64,000 bases of DNA from Agrococcus baldri (GTDB taxonomy: Bacteria; Actinomycetota; Actinomycetes; Actinomycetales; Microbacteriaceae). Where the stretch lies: assembly GCA_900114805.1 (NCBI GenBank), contig FOZN01000002.1:372001-436000 (forward strand), given 5' to 3'. The notes under the pieces were generated by a model that saw only the letters and a program-made list of their open reading frames with translations, was not told where the DNA came from and did not search any database. The position numbers and the translations under genes were made by a program. Below, one piece after another: positions 36,446 to 44,826 of this stretch; within the stretch, counting starts at the first letter, position 1; every line of letters begins with the position of its first letter.

Positions 36446-36498
36446 CGTCCGGGCGGGCGCACGCGCTCGAGGCGGTCCCGAGCTGATGACCGGGCCGC

Positions 36499-37608
36499 CT
36501 ACGCGATGAAGCTCTCGCGCAGCATGCGGCCGAGCGCGGCGTCACCGCCGGAGAGCGCGGCGCGCTGCCGGGTCGCGCCGTTGCCCTCGGTGCGGACGCG
36601 CGCCAGGAGCGCATCCACCCGCTGCTCGTCCTCCGCGGCGCGCAGCGCCGGCCGCGCGGCCTCGACCATGCGGTCGATCACCTCCCACGCGGGCGCGAGC
36701 CGGGCGGTGGTCGGGTCGACGAGCCCATCGTCGAGGCCGTGCCGGGCGGCGTGCCAGATGGCCGCGTCGACGAGCTCCGGCTGGGCGGCGGCCTCCGCGT
36801 GCGGCAGCCCGCCCGCCGCGGCGACCTCGACGAGCGCCCGCGACAGCAGCGCCGTCGCGACGGTCTCGCCCGCCGAGAGCTGCGCGTCGAACAGCCGCAA
36901 CTCGATCGTCGGCCAGCGCTCGGCGAGCCGCATCATCCACGCGAGCGAGGCCGTGTCGAAGGTGGTGCCGACGCCCACCAGCGCCAGGATGCGCCGCTCG
37001 TAGTCCTCGGCGTCGGCGAAGATCGGCGGCGCCGAGGCGGTCGTGAAGCGGCGGCCGATCATGGTGCGCCAGCTGGCGAAGCCGGTGTCGGCGCCGGCGA
37101 AGCTCGGCGAGTTGGCGGTCAGCGCGAGCAGCGGCGCGAGCCAGGGGCGCAGTGCCCGCATGATCGCGACGCCCTCCTCGCGCGAGGCGATCGCGACGTG
37201 CACGTGCAGGCCCTGGATCTGGTGGTCGGGCCGGATGGCGCCCAGCTCGGTGTCGAAGCGCAGGTAGCGATCGCCCTCGGCGGTGCTCGAGGCGCCGCGG
37301 CCGTGGGCGGTGCCGACGCTCGCGGGGATGAGGCTGCGTCGGGCCGCCGCCTGGCTCAGCACGTCGCGGAACGCGCGCACGACCCGCTCGGCCGCGTCGC
37401 CGTCGGCGAGCACCGGCGACGAGAACTCCAGCTGCGCGCGCAGGAACTCGTGCGTGATCCAGCTCGCGCTCGCGTCGAGGTCGACGAGCTCGCCGATCAC
37501 CTCGTCGGCGACGTCGATCGGCGAGAGCGTGTCGGGCTCGAGCAGGATGACCTCCTCCTCGACGCCGATCGTGCGAGGGCTGGCCTGGGTCGGCCGGGGG
37601 TCGATCAT
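36499..37608 (-). CDS. Carboxylate-amine ligase, YbdK/glutamate-cysteine ligase 2 family
   Basis: A 369-residue ATP-grasp-like ligase of the GCS2 group. TIGVEEEVILLEPDT near the start, LRAQLEFSSPVLADGD, the IQGLHVHVAIASREEGV signature, SPSFAGADTGFASWRTMI and the ELRLFDAQLSAGET stretch are all family marks. Proteins of this group have weak glutamate-cysteine ligase activity in vitro; actinobacteria make mycothiol instead of glutathione, so the natural substrate here is uncertain. The ATG at 37608 was chosen after CAGGGC. A bulged hairpin at about 36471-36499 lies just beyond the stop. Confidence 0.88.
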   Translation of the reverse strand: MIDPRPTQASPRTIGVEEEVILLEPDTLSPIDVADEVIGELVDLDASASWITHEFLRAQLEFSSPVLADGDAAERVVRAFRDVLSQAAARRSLIPASVGTAHGRGASSTAEGDRYLRFDTELGAIRPDHQIQGLHVHVAIASREEGVAIMRALRPWLAPLLALTANSPSFAGADTGFASWRTMIGRRFTTASAPPIFADAEDYERRILALVGVGTTFDTASLAWMMRLAERWPTIELRLFDAQLSAGETVATALLSRALVEVAAAGGLPHAEAAAQPELVDAAIWHAARHGLDDGLVDPTTARLAPAWEVIDRMVEAARPALRAAEDEQRVDALLARVRTEGNGATRQRAALSGGDAALGRMLRESFIA

Positions 37609-37692
37609 GCCCTGGATTGTCCCCGACCTCCCTCGCGCGAGGCTGAGAATCCGCCCCTGGCGCCCGGTGGCCGCGTGGGAGACAGTAGGCGC

Positions 37693-38682
37693 ATGCGAGC
37701 GATCTGGAAGGGCTCGATCACCTTCGGGCTGGTCAACGTGCCCGTGAAGCTGTACTCGGCGACCGAGGAGCACGACCTGCAGCTGCACCAGGTGCACGAC
37801 GCCGATGGCGGCAGGATCCGGTACCAGCGCAAGTGCGAGGTGTGCGGCAAGAAGATCGAGTACGCGCACATCGACAAGGCCTACGACGACGGCGAGCAGA
37901 CGGTGGTGCTCACCGACGAGGACATGGAGGCGCTGCCGGCCGAGAAGAGCCGCGAGATCGAGGTGATGGAGTTCGTGCCGAACGAGCAGATCGACCCGAT
38001 CCTGTTCGAGCGCAGCTACTACCTCGAGCCCGACTCGAAGAGTCCGAAGGCCTACATGCTGCTGCGGCAGGTGCTCGAGGAGACCGAGCGCACCGCCGTC
38101 GTGAAGCTCTCGCTGCGGCAGCGCACGCGGCTCGCCTCGATGCGGGTGCGCGACGGCGTGCTGACGGTGCAGACCATGCGGTGGTCCGATGAGGTGCGCG
38201 CGGCCGAGTTCGAGAGCCTCGACGCCGACATCACCGTCGGCAAGCGCGAGATGGAGCTGGCACGCTCGATCGTGCGCGACCTCGAGGCCGACTTCGAGCC
38301 CGAGCAGTACGTCGACGAGTACCAGGAGCAGCTGCACAAGCTGGTGGAGGCGAAGCTCGAGCAGGGCGACGCGCTCGACACCGCCGCCACCTTCGGCGAG
38401 GCCGAGGAGGGCGAGGGCGCCGAGGTGATCGATCTGCTCGAGGCGCTGCAGCGCTCGGTCGAGAAGAAGCGCTCGGGCGGCAAGGGTGAGGCGGATGCGT
38501 CGGGCTCGGCCGCGAAGGGCACGGCCAAGCAGAAGGCGGCCAAGCAGGCGGCCGCCGACGGCGAGTCGACGACGAAGAAGGTCGCGACCAAGAAGCCGGC
38601 ATCGAAGAAGTCGGGCGCCAAGAAGTCGACCGCGAAGAAGTCCGCCGAGAAGAAGCCGGCGGCCAAGAAGAAGTCCGCCTGA
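37693..38682 (+). CDS. ku: Ku protein, non-homologous end joining
   Basis: A 329-residue homodimeric DNA-end-binding protein. MRAIWKGSITFGLVNVPVKLY is the invariant Ku start; the CEVCGKKI, PNEQIDPILFERSYYLEP and AVVKLSLRQRTRLASMRV regions form the ring, and FEPEQYVDEYQEQLHKLVEAKL is the LigD-contacting part. The last 70 residues are Lys/Ala-rich with repeated KKxxAKK units, a histone-H1-like tail known from other actinobacterial Ku proteins that helps bind DNA and recruit LigD. The ligD gene follows after one base. Confidence 0.96.
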   Translation: MRAIWKGSITFGLVNVPVKLYSATEEHDLQLHQVHDADGGRIRYQRKCEVCGKKIEYAHIDKAYDDGEQTVVLTDEDMEALPAEKSREIEVMEFVPNEQIDPILFERSYYLEPDSKSPKAYMLLRQVLEETERTAVVKLSLRQRTRLASMRVRDGVLTVQTMRWSDEVRAAEFESLDADITVGKREMELARSIVRDLEADFEPEQYVDEYQEQLHKLVEAKLEQGDALDTAATFGEAEEGEGAEVIDLLEALQRSVEKKRSGGKGEADASGSAAKGTAKQKAAKQAAADGESTTKKVATKKPASKKSGAKKSTAKKSAEKKPAAKKKSA

Positions 38683-38683
38683 C

Positions 38684-41182
38684 GTGGCGGCGGCCGAGCG
38701 CATCACCGTCGGCGGGCGCACGCTGCGCTTCACGAACGGCGACAAGGTGCTGTACCCGGCGACCGGGACGACCAAGCGCGACGTGCTCGAGTACGTGCTG
38801 CGCGCATCCGAACCCCTGATCGCCCACGCGGCCGGCCGCCCCGTCACCCGCAAGCGGTGGCCCGACGGGGTCGGCACGGCGCGCAAGCCCGGCAACCTGT
38901 TCTTCCAGAAGACGCTCGAGAAGGGCGCGCCCGACTGGATCGAGACCGTCGAGCAGCGGCACTCGACCGGGCCCAAGCAGTACCCGCTGCTGACCGAGGC
39001 CGGGACGCTCGCCTGGATGGCGCAGATGGGAGCGCTCGAGCTGCACGTGCCGCAGTGGCGGATGGTCGACGGCGAGAAGGCGAACCCCGACCGGCTGGTG
39101 CTCGACCTCGACCCGGGCGAGGGCGCCGACCTCGACGACTGCGCGCGGGTGGCGCTGTGGGTGCGGGAGCTGCTGACCGATATCGGGCTCGAGCCGTTCC
39201 CGCTCACGAGCGGCTCGAAGGGCATCCACCTCTACGCGCGGCTCGACGGCACGGTGACGAGCGAGCAGGCGAGCGAGGTGGCGCACCAGCTGGCGCGCTC
39301 GCTCGAGCAGATGCACCCGGACGAGATCGTCAGCGACATGAAGAAGTCGCTGCGGCGCGGCAAGGTGCTCATCGACTGGAGCCAGAACTCGGCCTCGAAG
39401 ACGACCGTCGCGCCGTACTCGCTGCGCGGGCGGCTGCGGCCGAGCGTCGCGGCGCCGCGCACATGGGACGAGGTGGAGGCGGGCGGGCTCGAGCAGCTGG
39501 AGTATCAGGAGGTGCTCGCGCGACTGGAGCGCGACGGCGACATCATCGCCTCGCTCGACCCGCCGCCGGATCGGCTCGCGAAGTATCGCGGCATGCGCTC
39601 GGCCGCCCGCACCCCGGAGCCCGTGCCCGCAGAGCCCGCGACCCCGGGCGAGGGCACCTCGTGGGTGATCCAGAAGCACCAGGCGAGCCGGCTGCACTAC
39701 GACTTCCGCCTCGAGCAGGAGGGCGTGCTCGTGTCATGGGCGGTGCCGAAGGGGCTGCCGGCCACCGCGAAGCAGAACCGGCTCGCGGTGCAGACCGAGG
39801 ACCACCCGCTCGAGTACGGCTCGTTCGCGGGCACCATCCCGAAGGGCGAGTACGGCGCCGGCAAGGTGGAGATCTGGGACGCCGGCGACTACGAGCTCGA
39901 GAAGTGGCGCGACGACGAGGTGATCGGCACGCTGCGCGGGCGACCCGACGGCGGGCTCGGCGGCGAGCCCTACCGCTTCGCGCTCATCCGCACCGACGCG
40001 GCGAAGCGGCAGTGGCTCGTGCACCGCATGAAGGAGCAGGACCCGGTGCGCGATGCGCGCAAGAAGGGGTATGCGCCGCCGGCCGGCTCCGGCGCGGCGG
40101 GGGCTGCGGACGGCGAGGCGGCGAGCGGCAAGGCAGCGGGCGGCAAGGCGGCGGGCGGCAAGCGGCTCGCGGGCAAGAAGGCGGGGGCCAAGGGCGACCG
40201 CCCGACCGACCTGCGGCCGATGCTCGCGGCCGCCGGCGACGCATCCGACATCGATGACGAGCGCGAGTGGTCGTTCGAGGTGAAGTGGGATGGCTGGCGG
40301 GCGATCGTGCAGAAGGTCGGCGACCCGGCGAGCGGTGGCTCGCTGCGGCTGCTGAGCCGCAACGGTCGCGACCTCTCGGCGGCGTTCCCCGAGCTGGTGG
40401 AGGCGCTCGCGAACGGCGTGCGCACCGGCGACGCGGTGCTCGACGGCGAGATCGTGGTGCTGCACCGCTCCGGACCCGCGCGCGGCGCGGCGAGCTTCGA
40501 GGCGCTGCAGGATCGCGCCGGGCTCAGTGGCCGGCAGGCGGCACGTGCCGCGAAGGAGTCGCCGGCGACCATCATGCTGTTCGACCTGCTCGAGGTCGGC
40601 GGGGAGCGGCTCGTGCAGCAGCGGCTCGACGAGCGGCAGTCGCACCTCGATGACCTCGTGCACGAGAGCGCGCGGGTGAAGATCTCGAAGCCGCTGCGCG
40701 GCTCGCTCGAGCGCATCCTCGAGGTGACCGCCGAGCGCCGCCTCGAGGGCGTCATCGCCAAGCGGCACGACAGCCGCTACCGGCCCGGCGCCCGCTCGAC
40801 CGACTGGCTCAAGCTGAAGCACCAGCTGATGCGCGAGGTGGTCGTGGTGGGCTGGCTCGAGGGCAACGGCTCGCTCGCCGGCACCGTCGGCTCGCTCGTG
40901 CTCGCGCTGCCGGGCGAGGGCGGGCGGATGCGCTACGCCGGCCGCGTCGGCACGGGCTTCTCGAGCGCGGACCGGGATCGGCTGCGCGACCAGCTGCGGG
41001 CCCGCACCACCGTTCCTGCGATCGACGGGCTGCCGGCCGATGTGGCGCGGAAGGCCCGCTGGGTGCGGGCGGCCGTCGGCGAGGTCGAGCACACCGAGCA
41101 GACCGCCGCCGGCGCGCTGCGGCATCCGGTCTGGCGCGGGCTGCGGCCCGACAAGTCGCTGGCGGATCTCAACCCGGAGTAG
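38684..41182 (+). CDS. ligD: Multifunctional end-joining DNA ligase LigD (polymerase, phosphoesterase and ligase domains)
   Basis: An 832-residue enzyme. Domain order is polymerase/primase (about 1-290, metal ligands Asp141 and Asp143 in LDLDPGEG), 3'-phosphoesterase (about 315-440, with His338 and Asp340 in HYDFRLE) and ATP-dependent ligase (about 505-800, nucleophile Lys534 in EVKWDGW, then LDGEIV and KRHDSRYRPGARSTDWLKLK). This POL-PE-LIG order is the mycobacterial one. A Gly/Lys/Ala linker (about 465-500) joins PE to LIG. GTG at 38684 starts one base after the ku stop codon, so the two are coupled. Confidence 0.96.
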   Translation: MAAAERITVGGRTLRFTNGDKVLYPATGTTKRDVLEYVLRASEPLIAHAAGRPVTRKRWPDGVGTARKPGNLFFQKTLEKGAPDWIETVEQRHSTGPKQYPLLTEAGTLAWMAQMGALELHVPQWRMVDGEKANPDRLVLDLDPGEGADLDDCARVALWVRELLTDIGLEPFPLTSGSKGIHLYARLDGTVTSEQASEVAHQLARSLEQMHPDEIVSDMKKSLRRGKVLIDWSQNSASKTTVAPYSLRGRLRPSVAAPRTWDEVEAGGLEQLEYQEVLARLERDGDIIASLDPPPDRLAKYRGMRSAARTPEPVPAEPATPGEGTSWVIQKHQASRLHYDFRLEQEGVLVSWAVPKGLPATAKQNRLAVQTEDHPLEYGSFAGTIPKGEYGAGKVEIWDAGDYELEKWRDDEVIGTLRGRPDGGLGGEPYRFALIRTDAAKRQWLVHRMKEQDPVRDARKKGYAPPAGSGAAGAADGEAASGKAAGGKAAGGKRLAGKKAGAKGDRPTDLRPMLAAAGDASDIDDEREWSFEVKWDGWRAIVQKVGDPASGGSLRLLSRNGRDLSAAFPELVEALANGVRTGDAVLDGEIVVLHRSGPARGAASFEALQDRAGLSGRQAARAAKESPATIMLFDLLEVGGERLVQQRLDERQSHLDDLVHESARVKISKPLRGSLERILEVTAERRLEGVIAKRHDSRYRPGARSTDWLKLKHQLMREVVVVGWLEGNGSLAGTVGSLVLALPGEGGRMRYAGRVGTGFSSADRDRLRDQLRARTTVPAIDGLPADVARKARWVRAAVGEVEHTEQTAAGALRHPVWRGLRPDKSLADLNPE

Positions 41183-41194
41183 CCGCTCGGGCGG

Positions 41195-41242
41195 GCGCCG
41201 CACGTTCAGGGAGCGGCGAGGCGCTCAAGGAGGGTGCGGCGC
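41195..41242. terminator. Bidirectional terminator between ligD and the C45 gene
   Basis: GCGCCGCAC (41195-41203) and GTGCGGCGC (41234-41242) form a perfect 9-bp stem with a 30-nt loop between the two convergent genes. The stem touches the stop codon region of the gene at 41245. Confidence 0.6.
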
Positions 41243-41244
41243 GC

Positions 41245-42333
41245 TCAGGGGAAGCGGCGCACGGTCGCGGCGGTCAGGCCGCTGGGCGGGCCGGCGAACC
41301 AGTCGATCGCCGCCGCCTCGACGTCGAGCGACGCCGTCAGCAGCGTCGACCAGCGCTCGGCGAACGCCGCGTCGGGCGCGGCGACGACGCACACGGGGGC
41401 GTCCGCGCCCGCGGAGCCGCACATCGCGCCGGCCATCGCCACCGCATCCGTCGCCGCCATGATCGGCTCACGCTGCACGAGCGTGTGCAGCAGCCGCCGC
41501 CAGGTGGTCGAGCTCGCCCGGGCCGCCTCACCCTCGGCGAGCGCAGGGTCGAGGTAGTGGTTCGTGTGCGCGAGGAAGCCGCCGTCGGGCTCGACGACGC
41601 CGACACCGGCGGGCGAGAGCTCGAGGCTCGCGGCCCGCGCGTGCCTGCGCTCGCTCTCGCCCTCGATGACCGTCAGCACGGTCGAGGCGCCCAGCGGCGC
41701 GCTGCGCGCGATGGCGATCGCCTCGTCGAGATCGCGCGCCTCGTCGAGGATGCGGCGCATGACCACGTGCACCGGAACGCCCACCGCTGAACGGTCGGAG
41801 CGGTGGTGGAGGATGTTGAAGTGCACGCCGAGGCCTGGTGAGCCCGGCTGGCGGGCGACGCCGATCTTGCCCAGCATGCCGGCCTCGGCGAACGTGCGCA
41901 CGACGCGGCCGCCGACGAGCCCCTCGAGCAGTACGGCGGTCGGCACGAGGTCGCCGTTCCAGTCCCAGGTCTGCAGCGTCTGCGGGTGCCGGCCGGGATG
42001 CAACGCGACGACGGTCGAGCACTCCGTCGGCGGTGCCGGGGCATGCGAGAGGATCTCGGTGCGGGCGTTGAGCAGCATGAGGTCGAGCAGCGGCACACCG
42101 GCGCCTGCGGCTATGCCGTCGAGCTCGGCCGCCTGCTCGGGCGCCCATACTCTCGTCGGCGCGATCGAGGCGGCGGCGATCTCCTCCGCGACACCGGCCG
42201 GCACGCCGAGCGTCGCGTACGCCTGCCGATAGCGCTCGATCACGTCGCGCACGTGGACGGCCACGGAGGTGCCGTAGGCCTCCCCGCGTGACTGCGGCGA
42301 CGCATCCGTCAGTCTCAGCTCGATCACCCGCAT
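41245..42333 (-). CDS. C45 family autoproteolytic acyltransferase/hydrolase
   Basis: A 362-residue Ntn-fold protein related to isopenicillin N acyltransferase. The predicted nucleophile is Cys105 in PPTECSTVVA; in the family the peptide bond before this Cys is cut to free the catalytic N-terminus. Supporting segments are NARTEILSH before it, QTWDWNGDLVPTAVLLEG after it and FLAHTNHYLDPALAEGEAARASSTTWRR near the C-terminus. No signal peptide is seen. Family members hydrolyse or transfer acyl groups on amino acids and peptides. The ATG at 42333 gives a family-like start. The substrate is unknown. Confidence 0.88.
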   Translation of the reverse strand: MRVIELRLTDASPQSRGEAYGTSVAVHVRDVIERYRQAYATLGVPAGVAEEIAAASIAPTRVWAPEQAAELDGIAAGAGVPLLDLMLLNARTEILSHAPAPPTECSTVVALHPGRHPQTLQTWDWNGDLVPTAVLLEGLVGGRVVRTFAEAGMLGKIGVARQPGSPGLGVHFNILHHRSDRSAVGVPVHVVMRRILDEARDLDEAIAIARSAPLGASTVLTVIEGESERRHARAASLELSPAGVGVVEPDGGFLAHTNHYLDPALAEGEAARASSTTWRRLLHTLVQREPIMAATDAVAMAGAMCGSAGADAPVCVVAAPDAAFAERWSTLLTASLDVEAAAIDWFAGPPSGLTAATVRRFP

Positions 42334-42380
42334 GCCACTGATGGTGCCACCACGCCGAGCAGCGGTCGAGACCACCGCGC

Positions 42381-42402
42381 TTCATGCATCTTTCATGCAT
42401 CT
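42381..42402 (+). promoter_or_regulatory. Exact tandem repeat in the toxin-antitoxin promoter, likely autoregulatory operator
   Basis: TTCATGCATCT occurs twice without a gap (42381-42391 and 42392-42402), each copy centred on the palindrome ATGCAT. The repeat ends 16 bp before the antitoxin ATG. Ribbon-helix-helix antitoxins bind such short tandem palindromes to repress their own operon. Confidence 0.75.
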
Positions 42403-42418
42403 GCGGTAGCCTCGGGTC

Positions 42419-42649
42419 ATGAGCAGCGAGATCATCCAGGTCCGCGATGTCCCGGCCGAGGACGCGCAAGCGCTGCGCGCACGCGCGGCCGCCCGCAACA
42501 TGTCGCTGTCGAGCTACCTGCGGGATCTGATCCACGATGATGCGTCCCGCCCAGTGATGAGCGAGGTGCTGGCGCGCATCACGGCCCGCGACCACATCGA
42601 GGCCAGCGGCGACGACGTCCGGTCGTTCATCGACGACGGCCGGCGGTGA
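42419..42649 (+). CDS. Antitoxin of a VapBC-type module, ribbon-helix-helix (FitA-like)
   Basis: A 76-residue protein with an N-terminal ribbon-helix-helix: EIIQVRDVPAEDAQALRARAAARNMSLSSYLRDLI, in which IQVRDV is the DNA-contacting strand and SLSSYLRDLI the second helix. The C-terminal 30 residues (ARITARDHIEASGDDVRSFI) would wrap the toxin. Its stop codon is one base before the toxin ATG. The tandem TTCATGCATCT repeat just upstream fits autorepression. Confidence 0.88.
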   Translation: MSSEIIQVRDVPAEDAQALRARAAARNMSLSSYLRDLIHDDASRPVMSEVLARITARDHIEASGDDVRSFIDDGRR

Positions 42650-42650
42650 G

Positions 42651-43055
42651 ATGACGGTCGTCGACGCCTCGATCGTCGTGCGCCTGCTGCAGAACCGGCG
42701 CGACGACGTCGAGCTGCGCAACCGCTTCAGCCGACAGCGGCACATCCATGCGCCGGCGCTCATCGATGCAGAGGTGACCTCGGCGGTCCGCGGTCTGCTG
42801 ATGACTTCCAAGCCTCTCGTCCAGATCACCGTCGAGCGCGCGCAGCAGATGCTCGACGACTTCGCTGATCTGCCTCTACTGCGCTACCCGATGCAGCCGC
42901 ACCAACGACGGGTGCTCGCCCTGCGAGACAACTTCACCGCGTACGACGCGTTCTACCTGGCGCTCGCGGAGTCGCTCACCATGCCGCTGCTCACAGACGA
43001 TCGGAAGTTTGAGAGAGCCCCGGGCCAGACGGCCGTGATCGAGACCTGGCCCTAG
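42651..43055 (+). CDS. VapC-type PIN-domain toxin
   Basis: A 134-residue PIN-domain ribonuclease. The acidic metal-binding residues are visible: Asp5 in VVDASIVV, Glu in LIDAEVTSAVR, Asp in AYDAFYLALAE and Asp in LLTDDRKF. VapC toxins cut specific tRNAs or rRNA when the labile antitoxin is lost. The closest layout is the VapC group with a YDAFYLALAE motif common in mycobacteria. The gene starts one base after the antitoxin stop codon. The RNA target cannot be inferred. Confidence 0.9.
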   Translation: MTVVDASIVVRLLQNRRDDVELRNRFSRQRHIHAPALIDAEVTSAVRGLLMTSKPLVQITVERAQQMLDDFADLPLLRYPMQPHQRRVLALRDNFTAYDAFYLALAESLTMPLLTDDRKFERAPGQTAVIETWP

Positions 43056-43160
43056 GCACGAGCAGGATGCATCCGTGCGAACCTGGTCCTCGCCGTCCGC
43101 GACCGCGTCGCGCAGCGGTCGAGGCCGTCATCACCCCGCCGCCTGCGGCAGGATGTGCGC

Positions 43161-44318
43161 ATGACCACCGACCTGCTGGATCTCGAGTCGCTGCTGACCG
43201 ACGAGGAGCGCGCAACGCGGACGCGCGTGCGCGGGCTCGTCGATCGCGAGATCAGGCCGCACATCGCCGACTGGTTCGAGCGGGCGCACTTCCCGCGTGA
43301 GCTGGTGCCGAAGCTCGCGGCCGAGGGGCTGCTGGGCATGCACTTGACCGGGTACGGATGCGAAGGGCGCTCGGCCGTGGAGTACGGCATCGCGATGCAG
43401 GAGCTCGAGGCGGGCGACAGCGGCATCCGCACGTTCGTGTCGGTGCAGGGCTCGCTCGCGATGACGGCGATCTTCAAGCACGGCTCGGAGGCGCAGAAGC
43501 AGGCGTGGCTGCCGCGGATGGCGCGCGGCGAGGCGATCGGCTGCTTCGGGCTCACCGAGCCGAACGCGGGCAGCGACCCGGGCGCGATGCAGACCTTCGC
43601 GCGCCGCGACGGCGACGACTGGGTGCTCGACGGCGCGAAGCGCTGGATCGGCCTGGCGTCGATCGCCGACGTGGCCGTCATCTGGGCGCAGACCGACGAG
43701 GGGGTGCGGGGGTTCCTGGTGGAGACCTCGAGGCCCGGCTTCACGGCGACGCCGATCGAGCCGAAGCTGTCGATGCGGGCGTCGATCCAGTGCGACATCG
43801 CGCTCGAGGGCGTGCGCGTGCCGGAGTCGATGCGGCTGCCGGAGGCGCGCGGGCTGCGAGCGCCGTTCGAGTGCCTGAACGAGGCGCGCTTCGGCATCGC
43901 CTGGGGTGCGCTGGGCGCCGGGCGCGATGCGCTCGAGACGGCGCTCGCCTACGCCGGTGAGCGGGAGGTCTTCGGCCGCCCGCTCGCGGCCATGCAGCTG
44001 ACGCAGGCGCGGCTGGCCGAGATGGTGCTGTCGCTGCAGCAGGCGCAGCTGCTCGCGCTGCACCTGGGCCGCCGCAAGGACGCCGGGCAGCTGCGGCCGC
44101 ACGAGATCTCGATGGGCAAGCTCGCCTCCTGCCGCACGGCGATCGACATCTGCCGCGAGGCTCGCGCGATCCTGGGCGGCAACGGCGTCTCGCTCGAGCA
44201 CTCCCCCATGCGGCACGCCGCCAACCTCGAGAGCGTGCGCACCTACGAGGGCACCGACGAGGTGCACACGCTCGTCATCGGGCAGGCGCTGACGGGGCTG
44301 GCGGCCTTCCGCGGGTGA
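43161..44318 (+). CDS. Acyl-CoA dehydrogenase, glutaryl-CoA dehydrogenase-like
   Basis: A 385-residue FAD flavoenzyme. GCFGLTEPNAGSDPGAMQTFARR is the FAD/substrate loop, and the C-terminal ILGGNGVSLEHSPMRHAANLESVRTYEGTDEVHTLVIGQALTG contains the catalytic-base segment TYEGTDEVH. The YEGT(D)xxH...G-ALTG ending and the RWIGLASIADVAVIWAQ stretch are those of the glutaryl-CoA dehydrogenase branch. That enzyme oxidises and decarboxylates glutaryl-CoA from lysine, tryptophan or aromatic breakdown. ATG at 43161 follows GGCAGGA. It is monocistronic, 6 kb from the paa genes; a direct link to them is not shown. Confidence 0.87.
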   Translation: MTTDLLDLESLLTDEERATRTRVRGLVDREIRPHIADWFERAHFPRELVPKLAAEGLLGMHLTGYGCEGRSAVEYGIAMQELEAGDSGIRTFVSVQGSLAMTAIFKHGSEAQKQAWLPRMARGEAIGCFGLTEPNAGSDPGAMQTFARRDGDDWVLDGAKRWIGLASIADVAVIWAQTDEGVRGFLVETSRPGFTATPIEPKLSMRASIQCDIALEGVRVPESMRLPEARGLRAPFECLNEARFGIAWGALGAGRDALETALAYAGEREVFGRPLAAMQLTQARLAEMVLSLQQAQLLALHLGRRKDAGQLRPHEISMGKLASCRTAIDICREARAILGGNGVSLEHSPMRHAANLESVRTYEGTDEVHTLVIGQALTGLAAFRG

Positions 44319-44328
44319 CGGCGCCCGA

Positions 44329-44826
44329 TCAGCCCGTCCACAGCACAGCGCCGATGACGGCCTCGAGGGGCACGGGGCCGAAGTCGCGAGAGTCCGTCGA
44401 GAACTCCCGGTTGTCGCCGAGGACGAAGACGTGATCGGCGGGGACGCGCAGCCGCCCGAAGAACGTGCCGTCGACGTGCCCGTGGTCGACGTACGGCTCG
44501 CGCACGGCGACCCCGTCGACGTACAGCACGCCGTCTTGCACAGCCACGGTCTGACCTGCGACTGCGACGACCCGCTTGAGCATGCTGTGCCCGTCCTCAG
44601 GGCTGCGGAAGACCACCAGTTGGCCGGGATCGGCACCGACCGGCGGCGGCTGCCACCGCGAGACCAGCACGGTGCTGCCCTGCATCACGGTCGGCTCCAT
44701 GCTGTCGGAGGAGACCGTCAGCGGTTCCATCACCCACAGCCGCAGGCCGACGACCGCGACCGCTCCCAGCAGCACCGCAGCGGTGATCCTGACCGGCGTC
44801 GACGTGCTCAGCGTCCGTCGTCCCAT
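44329..44826 (-). CDS. Type I signal peptidase
   Basis: A 165-residue membrane-anchored serine protease with one N-terminal helix (residues 13-31). The catalytic pair is Ser42 (SSDSMEPT) and Lys84 (MLKRVVAV), followed by the conserved GDNREFSTDSRDFGPV box. It removes signal peptides outside the membrane. It is shorter than housekeeping LepB proteins, lies last in an operon, and its start overlaps the end of the multicopper oxidase gene by 19 bp. A dedicated enzyme for the operon products is a reasonable inference. Confidence 0.92.
   Translation of the reverse strand: MGRRTLSTSTPVRITAAVLLGAVAVVGLRLWVMEPLTVSSDSMEPTVMQGSTVLVSRWQPPPVGADPGQLVVFRSPEDGHSMLKRVVAVAGQTVAVQDGVLYVDGVAVREPYVDHGHVDGTFFGRLRVPADHVFVLGDNREFSTDSRDFGPVPLEAVIGAVLWTG

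Noticed and set aside
43161-44318. Assigning the acyl-CoA dehydrogenase to phenylacetate breakdown
   Set aside because: The pathway needs no acyl-CoA dehydrogenase at this point, the gene is 6 kb away, has no PaaR-type site and looks glutaryl-CoA-dehydrogenase-like.
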